Assembly (NCBI GenBank): GCA_949152475.1
Contig: OX424568.1
Coordinates: 15,661,667-15,725,666 of the forward strand
From: Terebella lapidaria
Lineage: Eukaryota; Annelida; Polychaeta; Terebellida; Terebellidae
Reading direction: 5' to 3'
Length of the DNA stretch: 64,000 nucleotides
Part shown: one piece after another, positions 1 to 11,294 of the stretch
How positions within the stretch are numbered: position 1 is the stretch's first letter
Layout: the number at the start of each line of letters is the position of its first letter
Notes under the pieces: model-generated
Seen by the model: only the letters and a program-made list of their open reading frames with translations
Told to the model about the DNA's origin: nothing
The model's database searches: none
Program-made: the position numbers and the translations under genes

Positions 1-59
1 TCTGCCTACACTCTGCCTAGATTCATAGATCACATACACATGCACATGCGCTGCGACAA

Positions 60-568
60 ATAGTCCCTGGTCGTCTCGAGAGAAATAGCTTGATAAGCTC
101 AGCATAATCGAAATAATTCGGAATGAGTATTTTAAACTATTGTCTAAAATGCTCAAAAGTAATTCGTCCTTGTCAACCCCTGCAATACAACATATTTCTG
201 GTGGTTACTTGTTGGCGTAGTATTATAAGTAATTACAGTAATTATAACCACACAATTGGAGCGGTCATACTTTGTGAGTTCTAAGATAACTGGCAGGATA
301 ATCGGAAATTGCACTTGCGCATTCGACATGCAATCTAATTTAAAACATTAGTTTCCATTGCCATATGATGATTGTTGTTTCAACATTATTATTAGCAGTG
401 TTTTTGTATCAGCTTAACAGAATATATCGGCTTCTATTTCAAATTCGCGAAACCAACACCAGTGTATGCTGAATGTGAGAGAGTCGTATGGAGAAGTCGG
501 AAGAAGGAAATACATAGGGTGAGGTCAACGACAATCACATATACCCGGCCCTGAGGGGCCGGGAATAA
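60..568 (+). repeat. Dispersed repeat ending in a GC-rich hairpin, in cryptochrome intron 5
   Basis: Diverged copy of the sequence also found at about 28560-29044 and 33726-34210. Shared blocks include GCAATACAACATATTTCT, GGTTACNTGTTGGCGTAGTA and a nearly identical last 60 bases. All copies end with the hairpin CCCGGCCC-TGA-GGGGCCGGG followed by AATAA, after which they diverge. That common end marks a mobile-element terminus. A 3' hairpin recalls Helitrons, but no CTRR end follows, so the class is open. The left end may lie outside the window. Confidence 0.75.
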
Positions 569-683
569 GGAGGTGAAATCAGGTGTTCAAAATAGAGCGA
601 GTATTTCCTGCCCCACATGCCTGTATATATCATGTACATAATATTATTCATATCTAAGTAACTTGGACGATATTTGATAATAC

Positions 684-784
684 CTTCCTTTCATTTTCCA
701 TGCGGACGTCCAGTTTGTTGAGAGCCTCCGTCTCTCCACCGGGGTACAGGGATTCCTCCACCACATCCGCCGGCCGCTCATGAC
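684..784 (-). CDS. cry: Cryptochrome exon 5 (PGGETEAL)
   Basis: 101 bp, acceptor TGTTTAG, donor AAG|GTATTA. Encodes HERPADVVEESLYPGGETEA and on to MENERK; PGGETEAL is the diagnostic motif at the entry to the FAD domain. The next exon is not found in positions 1-683, so it lies outside the window. Confidence 0.88.
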
Positions 785-3700
785 CTAAACAGGCGGACAA
801 ATGTGTGGTTACAGAACCATCACTTATTACAGAACAGTTGGTGTCACTCTCAAGTGAGGCTTTAAAGAATTTCCTCAAACTGTCCTGTTCTGCCTAATTT
901 TGACTAACGGGGCTGGATAACGGACTTGATTTCAATTGATTGGCTACGTACTTCTTAGAGTAATATAGGGCATATGTAACTTATCATGCGTGCTTTATCG
1001 ATAAAGGTCTATAATTCATGATGATTTCCTTAAGATAGCATAGGTATATCATTTGATAATTTTGTCAAACTAACCGAGCACACTGAGCGAAGGCAGCTGG
1101 AACCTGGACTGAAAATCCGCCACAACCGGAAGCTTTACTTGACTGAGATCTGGCGGGTCACGTGGTCTGGGCGGCTGACCAATCACGTCTAAGACGTTCT
1201 TGAAGACGTCAAATACAGACGGAGCTCGTCCACTTGTTTCCTTTAGAATGCTGGCGAAATCGGGAGTTTGGAAGTTATATTTTTAACTAGACGTCAAGGC
1301 CTGAAGGCCTTGGAGGCATTTCAGGGTGAAGCATGAAAAGAACAAAATGCTGACTCAGGAAAAACATTACGAAGCTCCCAATGAGACCTATAAGACATTT
1401 ATGCAATCACATGTATGTGGAGGACCAATTTGACACCCCACAGACTATCTGTCTAATGTCTTTTTTGCTCTAGGTCGCACAGTTTCCAAGATATCAACCA
1501 AAATGAAAAATGCCGACTTGGCAAAAAAAATTCAGGTCAAGGTAAAAGTTCATCCCTGGTGCCCCTTAGATATCTTTGTCTAGGGCCACGAGTCCGGAAA
1601 TAACGCCCGTTTCGCTCTGCGGCACACCGTTTCTGAGATATCGATGGAAACGAAAAATGCCGGCTCAGTGAAATAATTTAAGGTCAAGGTCAAAGGTCAT
1701 TCATAAAACTCCTTAGATATATTTGTCTAGTACCACGAGTCCAAAAATAACGTCCATTCCGCTCCACGACCCACCATTTCCGAGATAGCGACGAAAACGA
1801 AAAATGCCAACTCAGCGAAAAAACTTAAGGTCAAGGTCAAAGGTCATTAATAATACTCCTTAGACATATTTGTCTAGGAAGACGAGTCCAAAAATAACGT
1901 CCGTTTCGCTCTACGGCGCACCGAGATTTCCGAGATATGCATGAGAGCCTCAAGGATGACTCAGCTAAAATTATTACGAGCCCTAGGTCGAAGGTCGTTG
2001 CACGGATCAGCCTCAAAATCAATAGGCTTCTTCATTGTTGATATATGAACCTCCATGCAAAGATTCACAGTCATTGCCATGATACTTTTTGAGTTATCGT
2101 GCGGAAAGCAGAAACATTGATTTCATCCTCACGGACCTCGGAGCCGGCTCAAAAACAATAGGCTTCTTCTACACAACATTTCTGACCAGCGGTGAAAATT
2201 TGGTGAAGATACATCGAGGCAAACTGAAGTTTTATGATTTTGTCAAAAAAAATTTTTAAAAATTGACAAAACCATAAAGGCATTTCTGCTGAAATGCCTT
2301 AATTCCGAGCATTTGAGTTGTAGATATTACAGGCATTGGTCTCAGAGAAGGGAATAAATTTCGTCATTGCGCTCCATATGTTCATGCTTATTGCATTGGA
2401 AATACTTGTGCGGTGAGAGAAATTGTTCCTTTTTAAATGTGATATTTGAACGCAACTTACTCTTTCTCGTCGTACAAGGTCAATGACACATGTTCTTCCC
2501 AGACCACGCCCAGATCTTTGCACACGGCCCGCACGCGCGCGTCCCTGTGACCCCACACGGGTTCAAGGTCATGCTCCACGGTCACGTGGGTGACTTTCCA
2601 CTCCTGGAACAATTCAGTATTATATTTTCATGTAAATAGAGTTATCTCGAATGTCAATTGAAAATATCGCTATTTTCTTGTCAAGATTTCCCACAAGCCA
2701 TTTGAGCTTAATATGATATGTGAGTTTATGAACATTTAAGCGTATTTTACATTGTCAAGATAGATATAGAGTAGTCTTTACTCTGCAAATCACCAAACAT
2801 ATGTAGATTCCAGGAACTACTGGATTGAATCTAACTGATAATTATGCTTCGTGGTGGAAGGATCTTCATTGTCAACTGAACAGATAAAGTAAACAATATT
2901 TAATTCAACGGCAACACTTAATCAACATATATTAATCATTATAAACTTCGCTGAGAAAAAAAAGAATGGAAGACCTCAGATGTATTAAATTAACGATTGT
3001 TTACATAACGATGTCATGACAGCTGCTTACACTAGACCGTTTTATGTTTTGTCTGCCGTGACTTCTGAACTATAATTTCGTCCAAATGTTAAAACACAGA
3101 ATCAATAGCAAAATATCACGTTTGTCGGTCGGTATAAGGGGCCGGTCATTATTTATCGAGTGGGAGGGTTGGATGGATTTTCCGAGAAATGAGTTTTCAA
3201 AGTTTGACCCCCCATCGATATTGAAAAACAATGTATGACCCCCCACCAAGATCAAAAATAAAAGTGTGACCCCCCCAATCCCCAAGTACATATACAAGGC
3301 CATAATACGCAATTGATGACAATTATAAGGAACCAGTATGATATCTAAATGCTATTTTTACACTTCATTCACATCTCTATTAAAACATTTGTGACTTTTG
3401 TCGCAATTTCTTTTTCTTATAACGTAAGTGGATATTATGAATTTGTGCCATTACAACTGATTTAGTTATTATTTGTGGGCATATTATATCGGTGTGGTAA
3501 TGACAGCCTCCGAGTGAAACTCGGAAAAATTATGACTCTTCCACAAATCATTGATGAATCAGGCCATCCTGGACTGGTACTTTCCCGACCTTGAATCAAA
3601 TCTGTGTTGGCTCCATGATAGTTCATGCTCCGAACGTGGGATAATACCCACGTTCGGAGCATGAACTAGCTCCATGATGGGTTCATAATGTTCCGTGATG

Positions 3701-6700
3701 ATCCGCGATTGTCTAGCAATGTCCTGGCCACCAAGAAAGTCAGGTAAATCAGATTCACTATATCGTCATCCGGGACGATCCAGGACTATTTTGCAATCCT
3801 GGATGGAAATGTCCATATTTTGTTCACGGTGGTCCAGGACAGTCCTGAGCTCATCGAGGATTATCCTCAGTGGCCTAGGTTCCTGAGTTGGCAACGTGTT
3901 GAGTGGAAAATCGGTCTGTGATTTTGACATGCTGGTTCGGGGTCATTGGATGTTATGGCATGTTGGTTAGCATGATATGGGCCGGGTGATCCATTGTTAG
4001 TCTGTGACAGTGCCCTGAATGTTGAATATCCTAACTGGCACCCTATTCAGCTTCAGTGCTGCTGTGTTCTACGAAAGGTCCCTAGTTGATCCGTGGTGAC
4101 AGTGTTTCAGTCTGTGGGTGATGAGCGGTTGTCGATTCACGACATCTCCTGATTTTGGGTGTTCCTGGATGGTCCTTTCTAGGATCAAATTTTGGCGGAA
4201 CTATAGTTTCACTGATAATGTGACAAAAGGATGGTTTCCAAATGCTGTATACTCCAGTGATACTTATAGTCCAGGTTGAGTGGATTGTTTTCACCCAATT
4301 CACTATTTCAATATAAAATTTTCCTCAAATTAACTAAAATTCGAACTCCGACCCCCCCCCCCCCCCCCCAGTTTCATTGAAAATAAAAGTATGACCCCCC
4401 CAATAATGTTGAAAATGAAAGTGTGACACCCCCTCCCCCCCCCCCCCAGTTTTTACCCAACCCCCCCCCCCCCCCCCCACCTGATAAATAATGACCGGCC
4501 CCTAAATGTAACTGCCTAAAAATGTTCAGTTTTGCTGCTGTTAATTTCACCTTTTTTTTCAAAGAATACATTCGGAGTATAATCCTAGTTATAACACAAC
4601 ATACATACATCTTCAAATGCTAAAAAATCTGCGTTAATACCACGCATAGTTTTCTACTTATCATGGGGGTGCGATAAAACTACTCACAGCTAATATTATA
4701 CAGTGAATGCAAAAATGTATTTCTGCACGGTATTCTTTTCGAATATATCCATATATTTGAAATATCACGCATATATGTCCACTTATATTAGTAATGTGAT
4801 CAAAATTTATCTCCAGTTACTCACGGTTAGTGAAATAGAGCTGATGCAAAATTTACATAACACATAACACCTTTTCTCTAAACAACACCTTTGCAAACAA
4901 ATTCAACAACATCAAACGGATTATGCCAACACCAAACGTCAAGAAATATGAAAGCTGATCAAACGAATTGATGAAACTGTTAAAACAAACTGCTGATAAG
5001 TTAAATGTCATCGCCCGAGTGATTCACGGGTGTCATTCTGCCAACGATAATTGCACCCGCGAATATATAAATAGCCTCAATCGGCGACTTTCAATCACAG
5101 AATCTCATCGCCTTAGAACCAACAACAACCAACTATGTCGAATGCCTCTATCAAGATGCGATCCGCGGAAAGCGCTACAGCTCAACAACAGAACGAGTCT
5201 GGTTTCTGTCTCGAGTTGGACGACTCACCCAACAGTCCCATCAGCTGTTCCCCGTCGTATTCCAGCGATGACAAAAGCATGGAAAATCATCGAGAGAATT
5301 CTCCCAAACGGCTCGTGAAATGTTCAGACTGTGGTGTGAGTGTACAAGCCTCGGACTTGCCCGGCCATCGGCAGTTATTATGCCCTCAAGCTATGACAAA
5401 ATGCCCATTTTCTCCTCTCGGATGCGTCTTTCAAGACTTACGAAAGAACATTGACAGTCACTGCAGAGTCGCGGGTATGTTCCACATGCGGCTTTTCCAT
5501 TCGAGAATGCAACAAGAAGAGGATTTTATGGCTGCACAAGAGAAACAAATGACGGAGTCCATCGAGAAATGTAAGCAATTGACTCAACGCAACGGAAACC
5601 TACAGAAGATGGTTGCAGAACAAAGTGGTGTCATCCAAGACCAAGCCTCGTCCATTGACGACCTAGGAACTCAATGCAGCTATGATGGACGCCTACTCTG
5701 GAAGATCAAAGTACCAAGCGATGATGAAACCGCGGCGACTATCGTCAGCCCAGCTTTATACACTGGCAAACCAGGCTTCAAGGTTAATTTCACCCTCAAA
5801 ACGAGTCATACTGGAAAGAAGGGTCCATATTCCTTACTCCAGATGAATGTCTTGAGTGGTGAGTTTGACAACCGCCTCGATTTCCCGTTTGAAGGTAGTT
5901 GCCAAGCAACGATTTTCGACCAGGCAGACAGGAAGAATAACTTTAGGGTAGTGTTCGATTTCTGCCTGGATGGAGTCGATCTCCAAGAGGAAACAGATGT
6001 ACCAAACTGTTCTCAAGCAGAGACCAAGCTGATGAAGAAGGAGGAATTGTTCGCCTCGCCATACAAGAAAAATGATACTGTTCTGATGTTGATTCATATC
6101 AACCAGACTGACGAAGACAGCGTAACTGCTCGCTTGAACTACACACTTTGAACCAGGGATACAGGGTATACATATAAGGATATATACATCACACATCAAA
6201 GGTGCTATTTATAATTAAACTGACTCAACTGTTTACATGTATTTCGTGGAAGTGTGTATCGTAAAATTTTGTAAACATCCTGCTCTACTCGCGACTATTG
6301 TCTGGTATGAAATATACAATATCCATCTTAATATATATAATATTCACGTTAATGTGTACTTGACCCCCAATAAAGTATTTATCCAAAAACATCACTTGTG
6401 TACTAAGTAACTCAGTGTGATATTCAACATTCCATATATTTGAATTGTTGTTCCAGATACGTAACGTAAACCACTAAAACGATATCCGGACAATTTTTAT
6501 TGTGATAAATGGCAAGAAAATAAACCATTAAATATGACAATTGTTCGCAGTGAAGGGCATTTCGGGTGAAGAAGGAAAAACGGACTATGATATCTAGAAA
6601 ACATCTGAAAACCTTGATAAGTTGTCTGATGACGTCATCTGGTTCTCCACGTCTGACGTACAGACGGCCGCCATGTTTTTGTAAAGTCGCGTCTAGATCT

Positions 6701-7236
6701 CGCAAACTGCCGTGAATGAACCTGATCCGGTTATACCCGGCGTCCTTAAGTCCTGTGGAAAAAAAACCAAAACAAAATTTATTGACATTAAATATTTTCC
6801 AGAAAATATGTGATATCTGTCGCAAATATACAAATATTACTAAAAATATACACCGGATCATAACAAACTTTATTTCATACGAGCATTTGTATAACTGACA
6901 ATTATACTAGAAAATTAAAAATACATGGAGCACATCAACCAAATATCTTTTTATAGAATCTATCACAATGAATTTGACCTTGAACAACCTCATATACATG
7001 TATCAATACAATGGTATCTGCATTAGTTACTTTGTTACCACACAAACATTACCCTCAACGGCATTAATGCAATCAATATACATAATGCCTCGCTACCATC
7101 GCAACTTACCCCCTGAAAAATTATCCCATATGAATAGAGGATACAGCTCCGAGCATCCATCAATGGCTGACAATAGGGCAGGGTTGTCATGGAAACGTTG
7201 TCCATGGCGAATCCAATGTATGGCCACCTTTGACAT
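684..7236 (-). CDS. cry: Cryptochrome, Drosophila-type, N-terminal part (5 exons)
   Basis: Flavin-binding blue-light receptor of the cryptochrome/photolyase family, expected to act in the circadian clock. Coding exons on the minus strand are 7236-7110, 6752-6613, 2603-2461, 1250-1075 and 784-684. Every junction is GT/AG and phases match (1, 0, 2, 1), giving 229 residues from an ATG. Domains in order: Rossmann-type photolyase N-terminal domain (residues 1 to about 135, with HDNPALL near 16-22), linker, then the PGGETEAL motif that precedes the FAD-binding helical domain. Residues such as GYNRIRF, EHDLEPVW and IGQPPRP match the light-sensitive insect-type (type I) cryptochromes better than the vertebrate type, as judged from family knowledge. 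The FAD domain and C-terminal tail lie beyond the left edge. No frameshift or stop is seen. HWIRHG in place of the usual HWFRHG/HWFRKG is a small oddity. A (6-4) photolyase is the main alternative. Confidence 0.9.
1075..1250 (-). CDS. cry: Cryptochrome exon 4
   Basis: 176 bp, acceptor TTTCGCCAG, donor G|GTTAGT. Encodes the linker from ILKETSGRAPSVFDVF (family position NGGxPPLTYxxF) through IGQPPRPRDPPDL to LPSLSVL. The GGxPPLTY core is poorly conserved (SGRAPSVF), which sets this protein apart from typical members. Confidence 0.87.
1465..2005. repeat. Degenerate ~147-bp tandem repeat in cryptochrome intron 3
   Basis: About four units starting near 1472, 1617, 1764 and 1911, each with a CACCRTTTCYGAGATA-like block, GAAAAATGCC, an AGGTCA cluster and TTTGTCTAG. 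Two units keep AGGTCA direct repeats (DR0 plus DR1) at 1681-1699 and 1828-1846. Such elements are common in mollusc introns; here the units are about 80 percent alike by eye. Confidence 0.75.
2461..2603 (-). CDS. cry: Cryptochrome exon 3
   Basis: 143 bp, acceptor TTGTTCCAG, donor GA|GTAAGT. Encodes EWKVTHVTVEHDLEPVW and the following RDARVRAVC helix, ending at LTLYDEK, the position of the family SHTLYD/SHTLWD motif. Confidence 0.9.
3138..4502. mobile_element. PIF/Harbinger-like TIR element, non-autonomous
   Basis: Starts GGGGCCGGTCATTATTTATC and ends with its reverse complement, flanked by TAA on both sides (3135-3137 and 4503-4505). A TAA target duplication with GGG-type ends fits PIF/Harbinger. 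Next to both ends lie blocks of GTGTGACCCCCC-like motifs in inverted arrangement and poly-C runs (4352-4369 and others). There is no transposase. It lies in cryptochrome intron 2. Confidence 0.75.
3610..3677. repeat. 50-bp perfect palindrome with 9-bp flanking duplication
   Basis: Arms 3619-3640 and 3647-3668 (22 bp, TAGTTC...GAACTA) around a 6-base loop, bordered by GCTCCATGA at 3610-3618 and 3669-3677. The flanking duplication shows that the palindrome itself was inserted. It sits inside the Harbinger-like element, so it is the younger event. Confidence 0.85.
5064..5072 (+). promoter_or_regulatory. TATA box of the TRAF-like gene
   Basis: TATATAAAT lies 63-71 bases before the start codon, placing a transcription start near 5095 and a 5' UTR of about 40 bases. 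A core promoter this close suggests that the single exon is a transcribed gene. Confidence 0.55.
5135..6151 (+). CDS. TRAF-like protein (TRAF-type zinc finger plus MATH domain), intronless
   Basis: 338-residue adaptor of the TNF-receptor-associated-factor family, expected in the cytoplasm linking receptors to NF-kB/JNK signalling. Residues 63-110 form a TRAF-type zinc finger with C63-x2-C66, H78, C83, C90, C97, H109 and C110. Residues about 125-178 look like a coiled coil. Residues about 183-337 form a MATH/TRAF-C domain that opens with a DGRLLWKIKV strand and ends in the ARLNYTL strand. There is no N-terminal RING, so it lacks the ubiquitin-ligase module of TRAF2-6. The ATG at 5135 is chosen because it opens the long frame just after the inferred 5' UTR. 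The gene has one exon and lies antisense in intron 2 of the cryptochrome gene, which suggests retroposition or a lineage-specific single-exon TRAF. Family call is secure; the exact TRAF class is not. Confidence 0.9.
   Translation: MSNASIKMRSAESATAQQQNESGFCLELDDSPNSPISCSPSYSSDDKSMENHRENSPKRLVKCSDCGVSVQASDLPGHRQLLCPQAMTKCPFSPLGCVFQDLRKNIDSHCRVAGMFHMRLFHSRMQQEEDFMAAQEKQMTESIEKCKQLTQRNGNLQKMVAEQSGVIQDQASSIDDLGTQCSYDGRLLWKIKVPSDDETAATIVSPALYTGKPGFKVNFTLKTSHTGKKGPYSLLQMNVLSGEFDNRLDFPFEGSCQATIFDQADRKNNFRVVFDFCLDGVDLQEETDVPNCSQAETKLMKKEELFASPYKKNDTVLMLIHINQTDEDSVTARLNYTL
6369..6374 (+). terminator. Poly(A) signal of the TRAF-like gene
   Basis: AATAAA 218 bases after the stop codon, giving a 3' UTR of about 240 bases that ends well before cryptochrome exon 2 at 6613. 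Confidence 0.6.
6613..6752 (-). CDS. cry: Cryptochrome exon 2
   Basis: 140 bp between TTCCACAG and AAG|GT. Encodes LKDAGYNRIRF through RGEPDDVIRQLIK, the helix-strand pair of the Rossmann domain where cryptochromes read LEDLD...RLFVxRGxP. Intron 2 below it is about 4.0 kb and contains another gene. Confidence 0.9.
7110..7236 (-). CDS. cry: Cryptochrome exon 1 (start codon)
   Basis: Begins at ATG (7236-7234) after GCGCC and encodes 42 codons plus one base, ending G|GTAAGT. It holds the first beta strand and the RFHDNPALL segment that opens every photolyase-family protein. The 357-bp intron that follows ends in a polypyrimidine-CAG acceptor at 6753. Confidence 0.9.
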
Positions 7237-8281
7237 GGCGCACGGCTTGTAATTTCCTCAGTCTGTCATGGAAATATATTCACTATTATTGTGGTAAATT
7301 ACTAGATTAGTATATCATAACAAGATTCGATGGCTGTTCATTAAATAATTATCCCGTGTCCATCAATTGCAGTCTTGTTTGATGTCACATAGTTTCAATT
7401 AGATGTTTGTATCCCTGTTGGATATTGAATACACCTGATGTATATGTGTGGAACGAAAAATTAATAAATGAATAAATGTGCGGACATATGAATGAAATTA
7501 TTTTCCAACCTTCACTCGACGAATAATTATATCTATTATATATTTAATATGCATCTAATATTGGACGGTAAATTATTATTAAATTATCACCTGTCGTTTG
7601 GCAGATGTCCATTCAATTATGATACAGGTTTTGATACAGGTTCTCGGGGAAAAAAAATATACTGGACGAGGCAGCGAGAAAATGTCGCCCCACCCAAATA
7701 ACAAAACCCTCTACAATAATCATTTCCTGCATGGTGCCGAAGTCGGTGTCAAATTGGCACACCGTTACCATGACTCCCAAGACGGTGCAATACGATATCA
7801 TGTAATATCAAAGAATATAATACCTTAGGATTAGGCTAACATGGTAAAGGTAAATTGGGATCGATCAGGCGCTGGGCGAAGGGGGAGGGGGGAGGATCAT
7901 ATACATGTATTGGGATATATAATCACAGGTACGTCTGTATAGATCGCCCTTTTAGATATATTTTTGTCAACCGTTTTGTAGTTTTCTAGAACCTTTCCAT
8001 TTTTATGAGTACATTATAAATGCTAAACTGCCGTGAAAGTATGGTTTTGTGTGTGCTTGGCGACAAATTCATACTGATAGAGTAATTGTGTCCGAAATTA
8101 CAGCCAAAGTTACTGTTTTTATGTTTATTTATATGATTTTATCTTTATTATTAATATTATTAAAGCTTACCTTATTCCGGATGAATTATATCCCACGTAC
8201 GTGTTTTTCAGTAACATAAATTGTTAAATCCTTGCACATTTACCTGTTTATATACATCGCAGTAAGCTTGCATAATCTGAT

Positions 8282-8418
8282 CACGTGACATGGTTCTCGC
8301 GGGCGCCCACCTCGTGACAAACTGAACAGCCAATTCTCAGTTGGTAATTTGAATAAAACCGAGATTTTATACATTAAAAAGCGGAAACATGATACCCGCG
8401 CATGCGCGAAGACACGTG
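8282..8418. promoter_or_regulatory. Two palindromic E-boxes (CACGTG) upstream of cryptochrome
   Basis: CACGTG at 8282-8287 and 8413-8418, about 1.05 and 1.18 kb upstream of the cryptochrome start codon. CLOCK/CYCLE-type factors bind CACGTG at clock genes. Two copies near each other in AT-rich DNA are suggestive, but chance is possible. Confidence 0.3.
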
Positions 8419-10025
8419 ACAGAAGGAAAAACTACACCACCCGTTCTCGCCTGTCACATTTCCACGATTTCAATACCACAAAAAAGTTCTATTTTCCTAT
8501 TAGGGAAACTGCGTTAGGTGATTTTGTACGTTTCGGATTAGGTGTCATTATAGTGTATAATGGTCTTAGCATGGGATTTCGTATTGTTGACTGCAACGTA
8601 GTGGACTAGTTACTAAACTTAGTATAGTTGTGGTAAATTCTAGTATTTAATTCAATATTGCCTGTTGCGCCGATGGAAGTTTGCGTGAATGGTTTGAATA
8701 GATATTCTTAGTATTAGACATGGATATTGCAATATCACCATGATAGTGCAGTACGTTAAGCCTTGATGCTGACAACATGCGGAACAATGACAGAAGTCGT
8801 AAAGTCAAAAGGACGGAACGATATCACAGACAATCAATATTTGATTCAAGTGAAAAATTATTCCGAAGTATCATATCTATTTTGTGTACCTACTGAATAA
8901 CCAGCCGTAAATATACCATACACGACACTGGTCTAAACATTTTCATATGAATATCACGATGGACACAATGAAGACCATAGATTTACTGAATATAATAGTT
9001 GCATCGCATGTTTCACTGACAGATGAATTGGCAACAATTCATTCTAAGAAATTATATTCCTTCATAATTGTTAAAACTGCAGGTTCGAGTAATTTATGAT
9101 TATCCAGAATCAATACATGTATAAACTACGATGGCTTCTTATTGCCAAACAAAAAAGGTTCTGACTGTGAAAATTTGGCAATATTGAGTCACTGTCATTC
9201 ATGTAAAAACTCTCCTGATTATGAATTGAACTGGCGAAGGTTATTCTCGTTGAGAAAGGTCATCAAATTAATAACGTCATAGTACTTTCTGCATCTGTCA
9301 GAAACAATCGCCTTTTTTTTCAATAAAAAAATCGTACCATGGATATGCAGCGTCCCTGATTATCATAGCGATATGTATTGTCCGTATCCTGACCGCGTCA
9401 CGTTCTACACCATAGGCTATAGCAGCATCACAGTTCCAGTTCCAGTTCGGCCTCATTCAATACAACACTGCGATACAAATCATACAATTGGTATTCTGCG
9501 AACATGCGGTAACCGATGCTAGAATCTTTTTCAAACAAAAAACAAGTTGGCTGTTTTTAAAAAAAACAGTCAAAACTCGGGGGAAGTATTTGTTGAATGG
9601 ATGGTATTGGTAGCATGTGTAATTCATGAATTGACGAAGTTTTTTTCCCACAAAAGTTTTATTTTGAATGTTTCTGAAATGTGTCCATTTACATATCTTT
9701 AGATACGTGAGCACAACCATCATACACATGATATCATATTTCACCATCCTGCTACTTTCTTATGTGTTGTTTTTACACCCTCTATGACAGCAGACCAATT
9801 TTGAACAAATATCTCATCTATCACATCATTCAATCTAAATCATCATAACACCTTCATTAACGAAGTAATTAACATCTACATCCAACCACCCTCACATAAC
9901 TTTATTTAATACACCGCTACACGCTAGAATAGATCTACCATGGCACAACATTGGACTGTGTGTAGCCTAATATATACAAGATATTGCAAGAACCAGAATT
10001 GGGGTCAGAATAATAAGCATGAAAT

Positions 10026-10030
<5 letters not shown>

Positions 10031-10062
<32 letters not shown>
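10031..10062 (+). repeat. (CT)n microsatellite
   Basis: Sixteen uninterrupted CT units. Confidence 0.95.
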
Positions 10063-10065
<3 letters not shown>

Positions 10066-11294
10066 GTAAACATAAGCACATGGCTTGGATCATCTATGCG
10101 CAGAAGCAAGCACACTAACTATATAAAGCAGCTATAAAACATGCATCGCATCCGGCAATTTTCTCGCCACATAATATGCTCGGCGGCCTAATGGCCCCCG
10201 AGCAAAAACTTAGAGCTTTATTCATTTTACAACGACTGCAAACGTAAGCTTGTATAAACACCTCTCGTTGGCCCGAATTTTGCTTAATTAGGATAGTATT
10301 AAGGAAGAAGCAGGATATCTTGAATACCCGCTTGCCTGAATCGGCAACCGTCATACAAAATCAAACATCAACCTGCATCTGAACCGACCACATTGGAGAG
10401 AAGCCCACATACGACCTGAGCTAACCGAGCAAGCTATAGAATCCTCATGATGTAGACAGGATGTGCAGGGACAAGAGTTTACAGGCATCTACAAATCAGT
10501 AGGCAAGATGCGTGCTAATGATAGTTGAACAGTACATGTAATTGAACGGTATTATTATGCTAAATCATGAGTCATGACAGCAAGTAGGCTATGTGCAATA
10601 AAAAAGAAATCGACCTACATAAACGAATTAAAACATGTGTTTTTGACATCGAAATTAATCATATTGACTAGTTAATCATATTAACTAATACTATTGACTG
10701 CATCGATTGGTTTACCATACATGTGTCCAACCACATCCTTCAGACCCCAACACCTGCTTCAAAACATTCCCAAGGCCGCCGTATTTGCCGACAGGTGCGT
10801 TCTGTAAATCTAGGGCAACGCCGCGTTTGGGGACATTGATTAAGATAGGCAATTACCAAACCAGGCTCCAGCCACGAACCGGAATTAGCTTAGGTTGCTA
10901 ATGGTTTAAATTAGACGATTAGACGAATTAGACGATTAGATTAGACGAAACGCCAAATTAAGCCCGATGGAATTTGAGGTTCTGCAAATAGTTTCATTTC
11001 ATTCTATTTCGATAGGAGAAATAAATAACATATGCGACGATGCAAAGTCTATGAAAATGTATTTATATTTCAACAACATGTTTGGCCTGGAATCGTGACA
11101 AGAAGCTACTGAACCGTGCGAAATGTCGAAAACTCTACTTTAGTAGTTTAGATGATGCTATAAATAAATTTTAAAAAGAACACACCTGCATATGACTATG
11201 ACATCATGTGTGTAAATATATATGTGCCCAAATTGGCTAGTTTCCATTCTTAGAATGGCTTATATACATTTTGTTACAACGTTCGCTAAATGAA

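Larger units (their letters stand above)
7237..11294. other. Intergenic, upstream of cryptochrome; no gene seen
   Basis: AT-rich DNA without a supportable coding exon. It holds the presumed cryptochrome promoter, two CACGTG E-boxes, and a pure (CT)n run at 10031-10062. Short open frames here have no recognisable composition or motif. Confidence 0.5.
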
